A DNA stretch of 64,000 bases from Tenodera sinensis (taxonomy: Eukaryota > Arthropoda > Insecta > Mantodea > Mantidae). The notes beneath the pieces are model-generated. The model saw nothing but the letters and a program-made list of their open reading frames with translations, made no database searches and was not told the DNA's origin. Location of the stretch: the NCBI GenBank assembly GCA_030765045.1, contig CM060969.1, forward strand, positions 58,471,716 through 58,535,715, given 5' to 3'. Shown here in pieces: positions 1-12,774 of the stretch (positions within the stretch are counted from its first letter, which is position 1; each line of letters starts with the position of its first letter). A program made the position numbers and the translations under genes.

Positions 1-212
1 TTGATGCTAGATTAAAGCAAAGAACTCGATCAAAATAGTTGAACTAGAATGTCATTTTCTATTCATTAAGCATATTTATCTTGAAAAACGCAAAAACACT
101 GCCAGTCTGCTTCGGTCTTTAGTGGTACATCCTCGAGCGTTATATCGTGCAATTCCTATAAGAATACGTATTCATTGTACCTTGGCTGAAGCTAGTTCTA
201 GTTAAGATCGCG

Positions 213-528
213 TATGTATGGAGGCAGCAAACGACAGTGTGGCCCAATAAGACCAAAAATGCCCCCACTTTAAAAACGATCACTCTGGCCCCGTTCGTCC
301 AGCAAGCGTGGTAACACAACAGATTTCACTACTAGGCGGAGGATTATCTACTTCTATACTATATTTTTTTACACCCGACATCAAATTAGAGACTCGTACG
401 ATTTTGCAACTGAAATTAAGACAAATTAGCAGCGAGTAAATATAGCGGGAATACCATTCGGAAGGTAAGTTAGCAACGTAACCAACAGAACAACGTTTGC
501 ATACAAGTTAACAAAACTCGGGTTACAC
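213..528 (+). repeat. Dispersed repeat family J, copy 1
   Basis: This stretch is clearly similar to 36318-36690. Shared landmarks in order are GTCCAATAAGAC-like, CAGATTTCAC, TTCTCTACTTCTAC-like, TGAAATTAAGA, AAATTAGCAGCGA and AACGTTTGC. No reading frame is conserved between the copies and no terminal repeats were found, so the class is unknown. It could be part of an unrecognised retroelement. Confidence 0.6.
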
Positions 529-1360
529 TACGTGAAATGTCTCTCCTCTCCCTTTCATTTCCCTAAGAGCAAGAGCTGGTGAACAGGCAAGAGTGATTTT
601 AGCACTCTAGATAACCCAATATACAGACAAAAAGGAAAGACATGCTAGGAAGCAGTAGATTCATCTGTTTGTCCTTTTGGAGAAATAACTCGCAATTAAC
701 GCAAGTGTCACGACTTCTTTGTTTCTCGGTTTATTCCAAGCAAGCAGTATACATTTCGGCACCCGTACATATTTATATCCTGTGTATAATGTAATTTTAG
801 ATATGTCGTTATAGTTGTACTAAAACGGTTCTCAGTTTAATGTTGCAGAGAATGCAGCATGTTCGTGTAAAAGAGTGACAGAACAAACGCCATGAAAAGT
901 GCAGAATGAAGCACTGCAATAGCAGCAACTTCAGAACAAGACCCCAAGCATCACACATCACGCACTCTGCTTGTTTCTATGGTGTGAGAGAGGAGGAGGG
1001 GAGAATTAATGAGGAAACAATGAACAGGGTCTTATTACCTCTTCAGTTAGCAGCATTTAAATGCATGTAAATGTGCATTTATGTTCTCTCCCGGCATCGC
1101 TTGTAATTAAACACAAGCTATCCCTTTGAGCAGCACACGGCTTTTCATTCCAACAGAGATATTAAGTTACTGGGACTTGTTGCTAGGTTACTTCTATACT
1201 TTTGTTCGTAAATGTAAAGCAATAGAAACCAAAGGATGTATTTCTCCTGTTAGCTTCTACCTCTCTTTACAGATGGCGATGAATTTCAGATCTCTGTAAA
1301 CTGTATTGTGTTCTTAAAAGTAAGCAGAGGAAGTCTTGCATTTAAAAAAAAAGAAAAAAA
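529..1360. other. AT-rich non-coding stretch, nothing recognised
   Basis: No long frame, RNA gene, terminal repeat or similarity to another part of the window was seen. A short purine-rich patch lies near 990-1005 and an A-rich patch near 1342-1362. Confidence 0.5.
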
Positions 1361-2178
1361 AATACTGTCGAGATATCAACGGGATATCGAGTCGTGTTTT
1401 GAGGACCCCTGAACTAAAACATCAATGTTAGAAAAAACGTCTTAGGTGTTTGCAAACTTGTAATTAACACTTTTTGATGTGTTGCACTCGCATGACTTTC
1501 TCTACTCTTACACAAACTATTCTTACAAATTCTTATTCGTCTATCTACGTCATATTAATCGAGATAAACATTTGCAGAAATTATCTTATTCCTAATTTTG
1601 TTGCAGGTGCAAGGGGAATACAGTAGGATTTAAGCGATACTCAAATGTTCTAAGAGTGGTCGCTATATGATGACTTTGAAATTCCATTCTCTTTGCATGA
1701 CCAGGAGATAAATGATTAACGACCTCACATTTGGGAATCTAAATAAGTGTTGCAAAATTCTGACAAATATGGAATATCTCCGAAATGAAGAAAGATCATT
1801 TGACACAAATTAATTGTATTTTAACCAGATTTACATGTTTGTGTGGTAAGATTTGATATATCTCTTACGGTTTACCAGTTATGCAACAGTCATTAAGAGT
1901 AAAGAGAGCTACATGGGCTGTAGCTAGAAAATATCTTAAAGATACGGGATTTTAATGAAAATCGTTAGAGGCATTTTGAGAGAATAAACATTTTCGAAAA
2001 ATGTTCTATGTAAAGGTTAGTTTATGGTGGAGAAATTTTCTACAAAATCTTCGTATTGCAGCCCTGAAAGATGTTAAATATCAACTATGGTTTTAACCTA
2101 TTTTTCATTTTTGAGTTATGCTGTTCACAGACACACATATAGTACACACGCGCGCGGACTTCTTTCTAAAAATGCTTT
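1361..2178 (-). mobile_element. R0.9 dispersed repeat, copy E (minus)
   Basis: This is a minus-strand copy of the ~0.9-kb non-coding family seen at least eight times in the window. Read on the minus strand it carries the variable GT/GC-rich patch (2145-2160), the core phrase AGCATAACTCAAAAA-like, the ATTTTGATTAAAATG-like segment and the tail GAGTAGAGAAAGT (about 1499-1511). Beyond the tail lies a piece of the family's 5' end in opposite orientation (about 1366-1420), giving long inverted ends. No protein is encoded. A non-autonomous DNA element is the best guess. Confidence 0.6.
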
Positions 2179-2326
2179 TTATTTGCTGTACTGGTAAGTG
2201 GGGGAAGTATTGTATTTCACCCAAAAATTCAATGTCGCGATTTCACCGGAAATATGTTTTGAGACCCCGGAATTCAAAATAAAGCATTTTTTTAAAAAAA
2301 AAAAGGTCCCTGTGTGTGTGTGTGTG

Positions 2327-2377
<51 letters not shown>

Positions 2378-3157
2378 GTACCTATCAGTCTGTGGAGAGC
2401 AGAACTCAAAAACGAAAAGTCGGTTAAAAACCAAATTTGGTATTTAAGTTTAATGTCTTTCAAGGATGCGACACGAACATTTTGAAGAAAATAGCCTTAC
2501 CCTAAACTACCCTTTAAATGGAAAATTTTTCGAAAATTTTGATTTTCTTGTAAATGGCTCCAATGATTTTGATTAAAGTGACACATATGAGACATTTTTA
2601 TGGCAAATGAAACGTATGTCTTGAATTTTCTGGCTATAGTCCCTGTAGTCGTATTTATTCTGGATGTCTTTTGAATAACTCGTAAACCGTAAGAGTAGGC
2701 GAAATCTTAATATACAAAAAATGTAGATCTCGCTAAAACTCACAATTTGGGTCCAAATAAATTCTTTGTACAGTGAACCATTTCTGAGATATTCCTTGTT
2801 ATTTGTGTCAGTTTCAGAATACTTAGAACTTTCGTGAAGTGGAACATTCATTTTTATATGTTAAGCGTGCAAAGAGAACAGGATCTGTATTCTAATATTC
2901 CCCTTGCACTTTCAAGGAAATAAGCAATAAAATAATTCTTGTAAATGTTTATCTCAAGTAACACGAAGAAGATATAGGAATAAGAGTTTGTAAGAATGGT
3001 TAATGCAAGAGTAGAGAAAGTCATGTGAGTGAAACACATCTGATTTTTATTTTAGTCAAGGGACCTCAAAACGTGTTTCCGGTGAAAACTCGACATAAAT
3101 TTCTGGGTCAAATACGATACTTCCCCTATTTACTACACATAGGAAAAAAAGTAAAAC
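2179..3157 (+). mobile_element. R0.9 dispersed repeat, copy A (plus), with inverted ends
   Basis: This plus-strand family copy lies head-to-head with copy E. The 5' end (GGTAAGTGGGGGAAGTATTG, about 2192-2211) runs through the GATTTCACCGGAAATAT segment, a GT/CTGT microsatellite and the core TCGGTTAAAAACCAAA. It ends in the tail AGTAGAGAAAGTCATGTGAG, followed by an inverted copy of the 5' end (3060-3157, finishing GTAAAAC). The ~90-bp inverted ends suggest a terminal-inverted-repeat element. Apparent peptides inside come from the microsatellite and recur in other copies only because the DNA recurs. Confidence 0.6.
2310..2377. repeat. Compound (GT)n(CTGT)n microsatellite
   Basis: About ten GT units run into about twelve CTGT units. 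It sits where other R0.9 copies hold a GT- or GC-rich patch, so it expanded from an internal seed of that family. Confidence 0.95.
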
Positions 3158-3371
3158 GATAAGTCTGGCGAAGTTGTTATACACGAAGATCTTCGAGAAA
3201 GTTCCCCAACCCAAACTGTTACTTATATGGAAAAGTGTTCTATATTTTGTACTTTCTCTAAATGGTGTCGCAATTTGGATGAAAATGCCTTGTATTCAAG
3301 ATACAATAAGATCATATATTTTCTGAAAATAGGCTGTGTAGAGCGCTTCATTCACAAGATGTATAATTCTC
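3158..3371 (+). repeat. R0.9 interior fragment
   Basis: A partial second copy follows copy A. Phrases such as ACACGAAGAT, CCCAACCCAAACT and GATGAAAATGCC match the middle of the family. It ends at the TA where the pogo/Tigger element is inserted, so it predates that insertion. Confidence 0.5.
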
Positions 3372-3792
3372 TACAGTAAAACCTCGTTTATCCGGACTAA
3401 CTGGGACCAAAGGCTATCCAGAGTATCGATAATCCGGATAATCCCGGTAATAACTGGGCTTAGGAGTCCAACTACATTAAAGAGGAATCAAGTTACCTAC
3501 CGGCGTTCGTAGTGCATGTGACGGCGAACCGGTTCTGTCGGTCTGATATACCTACAGACAAAATGTACAAAACTTCATTCTTTTGGTAGCTCACCTACTA
3601 AGCTTAGTAATAAACAAAACAAAATTCTTAAATCCTTCAATAAACAGACACTGTTTATGACGATAAAAAACTGCCTGGTAACAAAATTATGCACAGTACA
3701 TAGTACGTATTGTTTACAAGAGCTAAAAAATATAAAAACCTTAATCACATAATTTCTTAACAAATTTATTAATCCAAAGTCTTCTGTTTTAA

Positions 3793-4895
3793 ACCCCTGT
3801 GACGTTTGTAGTATGGTCACACAAACGCTTTACCGTTAATAGTTCAGCTGGAGTGATATCGGTCTGAAGCTACAAGTTCGCCATAATGTTTGTCCCTGTG
3901 GCGTTTGAACTAAGTATGGTCATAACTCTTTATCATTAATAGTTCAGCTGGAGTGATATCGGTCTGAAGCTACAAGTTCGCCATAATGTTTGTCCCTGTG
4001 GCGTTTGAACTAAGTATGGTCATAACGCTTTATCATTAATAGTTCAGCTGGAGTGATGTCGGTCTGAAGCTACAAGTTCGCCATAATGTTTGTCCCTGTG
4101 GCATTTGAACTAAGTATGGTCATACAAACGCTTTATCATTAATAGTTCAGCTGGAGTGATGTCGGTCTGAAGCTACAAGTTCGCCATAATGTTTGTCCCT
4201 GTGGCGTTTGAACTAAGTATGGTCATAACGCTTTATCATTAATAGTTCAGCTGGAGTGATGTCGGTCTGAAGCTACAAGTTCGCCATAATGTTTGTCCCT
4301 GTGGCGTTTGAACTAAGTATGGTCATAACTCTTTATCATTAATAGTTCAGCTGGAGTGATGTCGGTCTGAAGCTCCAAGTTCGCCATAATGTTTGTCCCT
4401 GTGGCGTTTGAACTAAGTATGGTCATAACGCTTTATCATTAATAGTTCAGCTGGAGTGATGTCGGTCTGAAGCTCCAAGTTCGCCATAATGTTTGTCCCT
4501 GTGGCGTTTGAACTAAGTATGGTCATAACTCTTTATCATTAATAGTTCAGCTGGAGTGATGTCGGTCTGAAGCTCCAAGTTCGCCATAATGTTTGTCCCT
4601 GTGGCGTTTGAACTAAGTATGGTCATAACGCTTTATCATTAATAGTTCAGCTGGAGTGATGTCGGCCTGAAGCTCCAAGTTCGCCATAATGTTTGTCCCT
4701 GTGGCGTTTGAACTAAGTATGGTCATAACTCTTTATCATTAATAGTTCAGCTGGAGTGATGTCGGTCTGAAGTTCCAAGTTCGCCATAATGTTTGTCCCT
4801 GTGGCGTTTGAACTAAGTATGGTCATAACGCTTTATCATTAATAGTTCAGCTGGAGTGATGTCGGTCTGAAGCTCCAAGTACGCCATAATGTTTG
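3793..4895. repeat. 100-bp satellite array, about 11 monomers, dimeric order
   Basis: Phrases such as GTTTGTCCCTGTGGCGTTTG recur every 100 bases, with one 103-base unit carrying an extra ACA. Early monomers read AGCTACAAG and later ones AGCTCCAAG. In the later half CATAACTCT and CATAACGCT alternate strictly, giving a 200-bp dimer. The right edge breaks at CAGCTGG, a string also present inside each monomer. The array lies wholly within the Tigger borders. It is not a CRISPR array, because there are no unique spacers. Confidence 0.95.
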
Positions 4896-5007
4896 TCAGC
4901 TGGTGCACTGCAATGCCCAATTTAGCAGCTATTTTCATCAAGGTTTCTCCTTTATCAATTCGATTAATAGCATCCAACTCATCCATTGAGACCGCGACGT
5001 TGTTTCG
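4896..5007 (-). pseudogene. pogo/Tigger transposase N-terminal HTH fragment
   Basis: The minus-strand reading gives MDELDAINRIDKGETLMKIA and then AKLGIAVHQL. It matches the first helix-turn-helix (CENP-B N-terminal/psq type) of Tigger-like transposases, which binds the transposon ends. The frame is lost upstream by a stop and downstream where the 100-bp array begins, so the second DNA-binding domain and the DDE catalytic domain are absent. The assignment rests on the RIDKGE...KIA.LG pattern and on the matching pogo-type ends. Confidence 0.75.
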
Positions 5008-5516
5008 TTATGATAATTTGCATACCTACTAGATTACATTCGGAAACATTTTGATAAGACACAAAAACAATCCGGTTGAAACATACACGATAAACTTAAT
5101 GACACATGCCGTTTGAAAACTGTGCGGAAAATGAGGAGATTGAGGGAAGTGTAGCGGAGGGTAGGGTCAACGCTTTCTTCCGGCGCTATTTATAACTGGT
5201 GAGACATACCGCGTCGGCACCGTGTGACACTACTAAATCTTTCTTAAACTCAACAGGTAGCATTTTACAGTACAGTACATAGTGCCTAATTTATTGCACA
5301 ATTTAGGCAGGAACCATACATTGAATCAAATTAAAGAGCGAATATTTGGCATTCATTATGTTCTTGCTAACAGCTAAATTTATTGCCTAATGTAAAGATA
5401 TAATTTTAAAAGCATAATGTCTAAAAATCTGATCCGCATTTTTACTGTATAAAGGGTAAAGTATAATAAGAAATAGAACAAAGCAAATACCAAGCAAATA
5501 AGCCGACACGTGTCCA

Positions 5517-5720
5517 GATGAATACTATATGTATGTTAACAGCAGTGTCAGTTGACGGGGTTATATTAATCCTGCCAGTGTGCCGTAATTTGGTCCATGC
5601 CAGTAAATCAACTGATATGGGGCTGTCACTTAAAAATATTAGTGTGGGCCGGTTTTGAACACGCGACCTTGGGATCACCTGAGCACCAGACCGACAAGTC
5701 CAAACGAAAGTTCTCTACTA
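5517..5720 (-). mobile_element. tRNA-derived SINE, family B, copy 1 (minus)
   Basis: The minus strand carries a B-box-like GTGTTCAAAACC following GATCCCAAGGTCGC, then a body with GCCGTAATTTGGTCC-like and CAACTGACACTG-like phrases. The same order occurs at 37845-38040. tRNA-derived SINEs are transcribed by Pol III from A and B boxes; here the A-box side is diverged. The tail points to lower coordinates. Confidence 0.6.
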
Positions 5721-6084
5721 TACCATGTATGTTACTGTTGCTCTATCACGTGACCAGTTCTTCATGTCTTGATTCTATTTACGAATGAGGAAAGCAATAT
5801 TTGAATGTGTTTCTTGAGTTGTTTAAAGTAATAGAAAACTAAAACCTGACCACAAAGTTTTGAGCTCCAATTTAAGATGAATGGTATTTGGTTGATTGTA
5901 GCGTGCTATGTGGTATGCACAAGGACATTGGGTACATGGCTGAGAATGGATAACTATAACTCGTTACTATATTCCTTTCTTCAGCACCAGAGGGTAAAGT
6001 ACATAACTGGTTTTGTAGCACTATTCTGCGTCTCGTTTCTTCAGAACGTTCCATAAATATAATAATTATAATACTCTTAATAAT

Positions 6085-6450
6085 AACCTTATTATTAATA
6101 GTGAGTGGTTTCGCTCGCAGTTTTCGTGCAGATGCTCCGTGGTTCGATTCCCGTCTTTGGGGTGGCTGTTTTAAGTTGGCTCTCACTTATGACTGGCTCA
6201 TGTGAACTTATGTGTTTCGGAGTCAACAGTAAAAGCTTTAGGTCCTCTCATTCCTCCGCCATCCTCATCATCCTACCATCGGAGGTAACAAACTCCGCCT
6301 CCTGGGTACCTCTACCTCAGAAATGGTTCCAGCCATCGCTTATTGTAATGAGGCTATCCCTGAAGACCACAGACCAGTTGTCACCAAATTTCTTATGTCC
6401 TCGGTCACATTTAATTCATGGCTAAGGAGGCGTGGGTGCCATCACAACCA
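6085..6450 (+). mobile_element. Putative tRNA-derived SINE (plus)
   Basis: AGTGGTTTCGCTCGCAG followed by GTGGTTCGATTCCCG has the spacing of a tRNA-like A and B box (about 6103-6152). A GC-richer body follows to about 6450. No second copy was recognised here, so body limits are uncertain. Confidence 0.4.
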
Positions 6451-6969
6451 CTGTTAGGGCAAGTATCCTTCTTTTAAGAGGAAAAAGGGAAAGCATTGGT
6501 TAAGGAAGTAATGCATACAGCTTTAGGTGTGCAAAAACATACTTCATGGGTGTGTAGTGGGAAGATACGGAAGCAAATAGTTTTGTTTCAAAATTTGAAT
6601 AAATGTTAGACATAGTCAGAACAAAAGTTTGCTTATGAAGGGCGCCAGAAATATGCATCACTGGTGCCGCTTTGGACAGGGCTGTCACATAAAGGAAACT
6701 TCAGATATAACAATATTTTTATTATTGTTATTACTATTGTTATTGATTTGCACCAATATTATTATTCGTTTAGAATCTATTATTGCAGTTTTTCTATCCA
6801 ATAACTGTGTACTAAGTAGAAACTAGGGATTAATCTCTTTTCAAAAGCACCATTTATCAAATACGGATTTCGTGTACGGCCTTTCAACGAAATAGTTTCT
6901 GTAAGAAGAAATAATGTTATTGAGAATCGAAATACATCTAACTCTAATATGTTGATAAATATGACCTCG

Positions 6970-7440
6970 TAGTGGAGGGGTGGGAGGGTCCGACCCCTTC
7001 AGTTGCCGTGGTGTGGGTACTGCGAACCCCGAGCACTCGTATTTTTGACGAGATTAGAAGTACGTAGGGCCGGACATGCGAGCCCCTCCCGTAGGGGAGC
7101 TGTTCAGATTAGGTTGGCCTCGGCGGGGCAGTGGTTCACGATAGCCATGGGAGATTGCGGTGATGCTGAGGCGGGGGTGTGAGACGCCTCAATGTCCTTC
7201 GGCACCAACCTGGAGAACTAGACGTCCGGCAGGCCGACCGAGGTTTTCGGTAGTCTTCCGGATGGGTCGACGCGCGTGAGTGGAGTATCCACTTCCGTCC
7301 CTGTGTAACGGTGGGGGGGCTGGGCTTTTTCAGACTCAAGCTATTGCCCTACTGGAAAGACCCATGGAAGGACGGGCACTAGGATCCTTCCTGACTCCTG
7401 GTAGACTCCAGCAATATTTATGGGTTTTATACATTATTAC
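6970..7440 (+). repeat. GC-rich block, probably a retroelement piece
   Basis: The block is far richer in G+C than its flanks and has sharp edges. It contains CCCCTCCCGTAGGGGAGC, able to form a short hairpin, and a G-run near 7311-7320. No conserved frame or tRNA-like promoter was found. A SINE or the 5' region of a non-LTR element would fit. Confidence 0.35.
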
Positions 7441-9060
7441 AATAGCAGAAAAAATATTTATTTGAGAATCTAATACTCGGCTATAACCTGGTTATTAACC
7501 TGGAATGTGCATAGCTTTTTCTTTGTTTGTTTCGCCCTTTTTTAAGATCAGCAGCAATGTTGTCCATAGTTTCTCCTTTTAGAGGACTTGTCATCCCAAA
7601 TATTTTATAATAAAAGAGTGGTACTCCTCAGGGTATAACAACTACAAAATTAAAACCTTTCCCCCTTAATTTGGTTTATTATCATTTGTGTTGCATTCTC
7701 TTCCACTCTACGCGGTGAACTGCTGCGTACTAACTTTGTTAGGAAGAAAGACCTATATTCTCTTGTTTTCGTTGCGCCAGTGTTTTATCCATTATAAAAA
7801 CATACGGACGTGAGCAAAAACGTAGAGCGTGTGTCAACAATAGGGATTTGTACAACTAATATTATTAATGCGCGCAGTATGCAATAAAAATATAACGAAA
7901 TGTGAACACTGTGAACCAACATATAAGCAAAGATGAAATGTCAGATTAAATCATTTTATCTCATTTGAAAATGTACGTAATATCCTCTGTTGTTCGGATA
8001 TTTCGAAATAGAGCAACTGGCAGAAAATGAGCGCAAATAAACTCGCATATGCCCTTTTCTTGTAGCGGCGAAGTCTTCTGCATTTCTTAAGATGAATTCA
8101 AATTGCAAACTTCATGATTCAAACTGCAACCACTGATCTTCAGTTTAGTTCTCGTGACCTACTTGTGATATCGCTACCGATTATTAGAGGCACTCTTTTT
8201 TCGATTATTTTTTTTCGAATGTCGCGAAATGGGTCCCAAATTTCGTGTTGTTTCGCTCTGCATGACTTGTATTATCGCTTTAATTTCGCGATTTTTAATT
8301 TCCATTATAAATAACACTTGGGGAATGTTCTCCTAGATTAATTTTTTTTTTTTTCGAATTTTGTCAAATGAGTTTGTTTTCGTTTTTTTCGCACTATATG
8401 GCTTCAATTCTAAATATACATATATCTCGCTATATTTATTTTTGGTAGTTTTTATTAAATGTATTTAATGTACATTTCAACGTATTACAGTTTAGAATGG
8501 AAAATGTGTTGTGCACTATGGAAACTACAAGTACAAAACAGTAATGTTTTTTTATTCCTTATTGGTACTATAGTACTCTCATACATGAAACATATGCATT
8601 ATAGAATCATGACACACTGTTACTTTGTGAAAGACAACATAGCACATGTTACATTATTGCTTTCTTTCATCAGCCACCTTCGATCGTTAACAATTAAATT
8701 TTATCTCGAAAAATACCTATCCCCATCCACTGATCAAGCAATTACTTTGTAATTGAAAGTTTTACTTTATTCTTTTTTGTAATTCAACAGTTCACGGTAA
8801 TGAAAGTGAAAACTAATTTTTATATTCAAAATCGCTGAAATGTCATGTTTTTTTTTCCGCATCGCTAAATATGGTCATCACATAATTCGGACAGATAGTG
8901 GGAAATCGCTTTATTATAACTTTTGTCCTTTTATCGTTAATGCAAAAAATGATTCCCTCTAGCGATTGTGCAATGAACTTCTCCTATGATCCAGGTATAT
9001 CCAGAAAAGTACTTTTATTCGAGGGCTTCTAATTAAACTTTCATCGTTACTTACCAATGT
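7441..9060. other. AT-rich DNA without recognisable features
   Basis: T-rich runs occur near 8200-8215, 8341-8354 and 8848-8857. Frames of up to about 97 codons have AT-driven composition and no recognisable motif. Confidence 0.5.
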
Positions 9061-9062
9061 CA

Positions 9063-10646
<1,584 letters not shown>

Positions 10647-10715
10647 TCAATGTAATAAGTTAAGCCAAAGTAATAGAAGCCCAAAGATCAAAACCACCGT
10701 TAAGTGAGTGAACAC

Positions 10716-11655
10716 CAGGGTTGCCAAATTGTACGATAATTATGGGGGCATACAATAATTTTAGTGTTTGTACACAGATTGCCAACCCGTACGATAATTA
10801 TGGGGTGTACGATAACGATAATTTGAATGTATGATAGTTCTATATATCGTTTTCACTGGTTTGTCACACCATTGAAATTAAACAAATTACAAATAGTGAC
10901 ACCATGTTTGCCCTGACGGCCTGTTTCAACCACTCTAAGGCAGCCGTTTCATACCCTACTATGCCTTCTACCCTTTATCCTCTAATTTCCAGTGCGCCCA
11001 GATATGATAATCTCAATGAAGAAGGCACTGTTCAGAAAATTGATTATCAATGGAAAAAACTCTGAATAAGTGATATTCCGTGTGAAATAAAGAACATGCC
11101 TGAACCTGACATTTTCTGGAGTGCTCTTAAACGGGTGTGTCACCTTGGTGGAAATACTGATTTCAAAGAACTAAGCAGCCTTTGCATTATCAGTGATTTC
11201 GTTGCCCCACACAAGCGCTTCTTGTGAAAGAGTTTTTATCTAAACTGGGTTTAATAAAAACCAAAGTTAGAAACAGATTGGCACTAGATACGGTAAATGA
11301 ACTTATCCTGTCGTCTCAGCTTATGAAAGAATGTGGTGGGTCCGAAAATCGGCAAGTCATCGAGAAGATGTTAAGGTTATCGCAACAACAAATTTGTATA
11401 ATCTGCAAGGTTGAGGAAGATGAACTTTCAGATGAATAGTGCGAGAAACATAAGTGCTAAAGTTGTAATACTGATTGAAGTCATCAATTTTGTAGGTGGA
11501 TACCATAAACATCAATACTGTTACATTTTCATAAGTGTTATACCGATATTTTTATTGTTGTAGCATTTGGTTTATGATGTACGATAATTTAAAATCAAAT
11601 CCGTAATTTTGAGTGGTTGGTACGATAATTTTACTTTTAAATGTTAGCAACCCTG
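10716..11655 (+). mobile_element. hAT transposon, 940 bp, with 8-bp target duplication
   Basis: The left end CAGGGTTGCCAAATT and the right end, read inward, CAGGGTTGCTAACATTT are inverted repeats of the CAGRG type known for hAT. Both sides are flanked by the identical 8-mer GTGAACAC (10708-10715 and 11656-11663), the hAT duplication length. The motif GTACGATAAT recurs near both ends (10731, 10789, 10807, 11579, 11622), possible transposase-binding sites. The interior holds only the C-terminal part of a transposase, so this is an internally deleted, non-autonomous copy. The perfect duplication suggests fairly recent insertion. Confidence 0.9.
11105..11439 (+). pseudogene. hAT transposase C-terminal (dimerisation) fragment
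   Basis: Frame one reads LSVISLPHTSASCERVF. After a frame change the next reads SKLGLIKTKVRNRLALDTVN and then ELILSSQLMKECGG. The LPH.SASCERVFS...IKTK.RNRL order is the C-terminal dimerisation block of hAT transposases. At least one frameshift lies near 11220-11240 and stops occur upstream. A normal hAT transposase has roughly 600 residues; only about the last 100 remain. Its position inside hAT-type ends supports the call. Confidence 0.8.
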
Positions 11656-11940
11656 GTGAACACCATTGCTGTTGAGCAATTGTTCCAAGAGGTTAAAATC
11701 CGCCAGTATGGCCTTCAATGTTGAAGGCGGCATATAAATGGAACATTAAGTAGTTCACTCCCCTGCACAGATCTTATTCGCTCTGTGTCGAAAGCTTTTT
11801 GCACTCTTTGAAACTGCAACCTTAGATTTTCTAGTATACATCCAATAAGTCTGGTAACCAAGGAACACAGGAGTCATGGACCTTAGATGTACTCGACATG
11901 TGTCTTCCGAAAAGGTGAAACACCGGCATAAGAATTAAAA

Positions 11941-12130
11941 GCAGAGCGAGAAGGCTCCGTGGTAACGTGTGTTCGATTTCCGTGACCTACCTTTCTGACC
12001 CATAGGTGTTTCGGCGTTTCCTCGGGTTGCTAGGCGAATGCTGGGTTAGATAATTACATCCCTCGAATTTCCTGTCCCTCCATTTTACCTCACTTCCCAT
12101 TTCATTTCATCTGCTTGGTTGTGTTAGGGT
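11941..12130 (+). mobile_element. SINE family C, copy 1 (plus)
   Basis: CCTCGGGTTGCTAGGCGAAT and CCTGTCCCTCCATTT match, in the same order, the reverse complement of 57245-57425. The head has a degraded B box (GTGTTCGATTTCC). A GC-richer segment continues to about 12440 and may belong to it or to a second insertion. Confidence 0.55.
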
Positions 12131-12740
12131 TGTAAGTCTTGGGGGCAGTTTCCACGTGAATGGCAAGTGCTTTCTATTTATAAATCCTCTGCGGAGTTTC
12201 CCGAGGTCCCGGAGATTTACGAGTCCCCAACTGGAGTTCAAATCTGCAGTCGTTAGGGACCCTGCCCTTTCCTCAGGTCCGACCACACTTGTTATCCTCT
12301 CGCCTCGCCCTTCCCTCCCAGTGGGCGCCCGTCAGGAACATAAGCGCAAAATATTTCATTGGTCGAGGCACCAAGTCCTTCCTCAGAAGCTTTTCTATAC
12401 TGTCTTAGGGATTAAAAACAAGCAAGGAATTCAGTACTAGGCCAGGCTTGGTCTGCTGCAGCTACTAAATTTCCTGTAGAAGGCGGTGAAGGGCGAGCCG
12501 AGTCTGGCGGCTATATGCTTAGCGCATCGAGGTCCGTAACGCTTCCAGGTTGAACATTCCCGGCCGCCCTTTCCATGCTGCACCTATCCTCACGATCAGG
12601 TTCATTAGAGCTTCATATGCTAGGGGAAAAAGAACGCTTAACGACATATATTTCCGGTCAAATTTAATATAGATTTTTTGGATGGATTTCAGTACCTTCT
12701 CTACTGTTATGTACGCTGCAGAGAAAACAAACATAATAAA
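12131..12740. other. GC-rich unassigned DNA
   Basis: Two GC-rich segments (about 12180-12330 and 12490-12620) separated by AT-rich DNA look like old repeat insertions. No motif or paired copy was recognised. Confidence 0.35.
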
Positions 12741-12774
12741 TTGCTTTATATAAAAACAAATACATCGTTGAGAT

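Larger units (their letters stand above)
3374..5447 (-). mobile_element. pogo/Tigger-type DNA transposon, internally replaced
   Basis: The left end reads CAGTAAAACCTCGTTTATCC, the classic Tigger/pogo terminus, preceded by TA (3372-3373). The right end, read inward, is CAGTAAAAATGCGGAT and is followed by TA (5448-5449). TA duplication and a CAGT start are known for the pogo branch of Tc1/mariner. Transposase remains are limited to a minus-strand helix-turn-helix fragment near 4896-5007. Most of the interior (3793-4895) is a 100-bp tandem array. The inverted ends agree only in the outer 8-9 bases, so the element is old or the right end has diverged. Confidence 0.75.

Noticed and set aside
2179..2485. 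Peptides containing DIKLK.Q.WFLTDFSF recurring in several places
   Set aside because: They recur only because the R0.9 DNA repeat recurs; frames are closed differently in each copy.
3793..4895. CRISPR-like array
   Set aside because: The whole 100-bp unit repeats with no unique spacers, in a eukaryotic context within a transposon.
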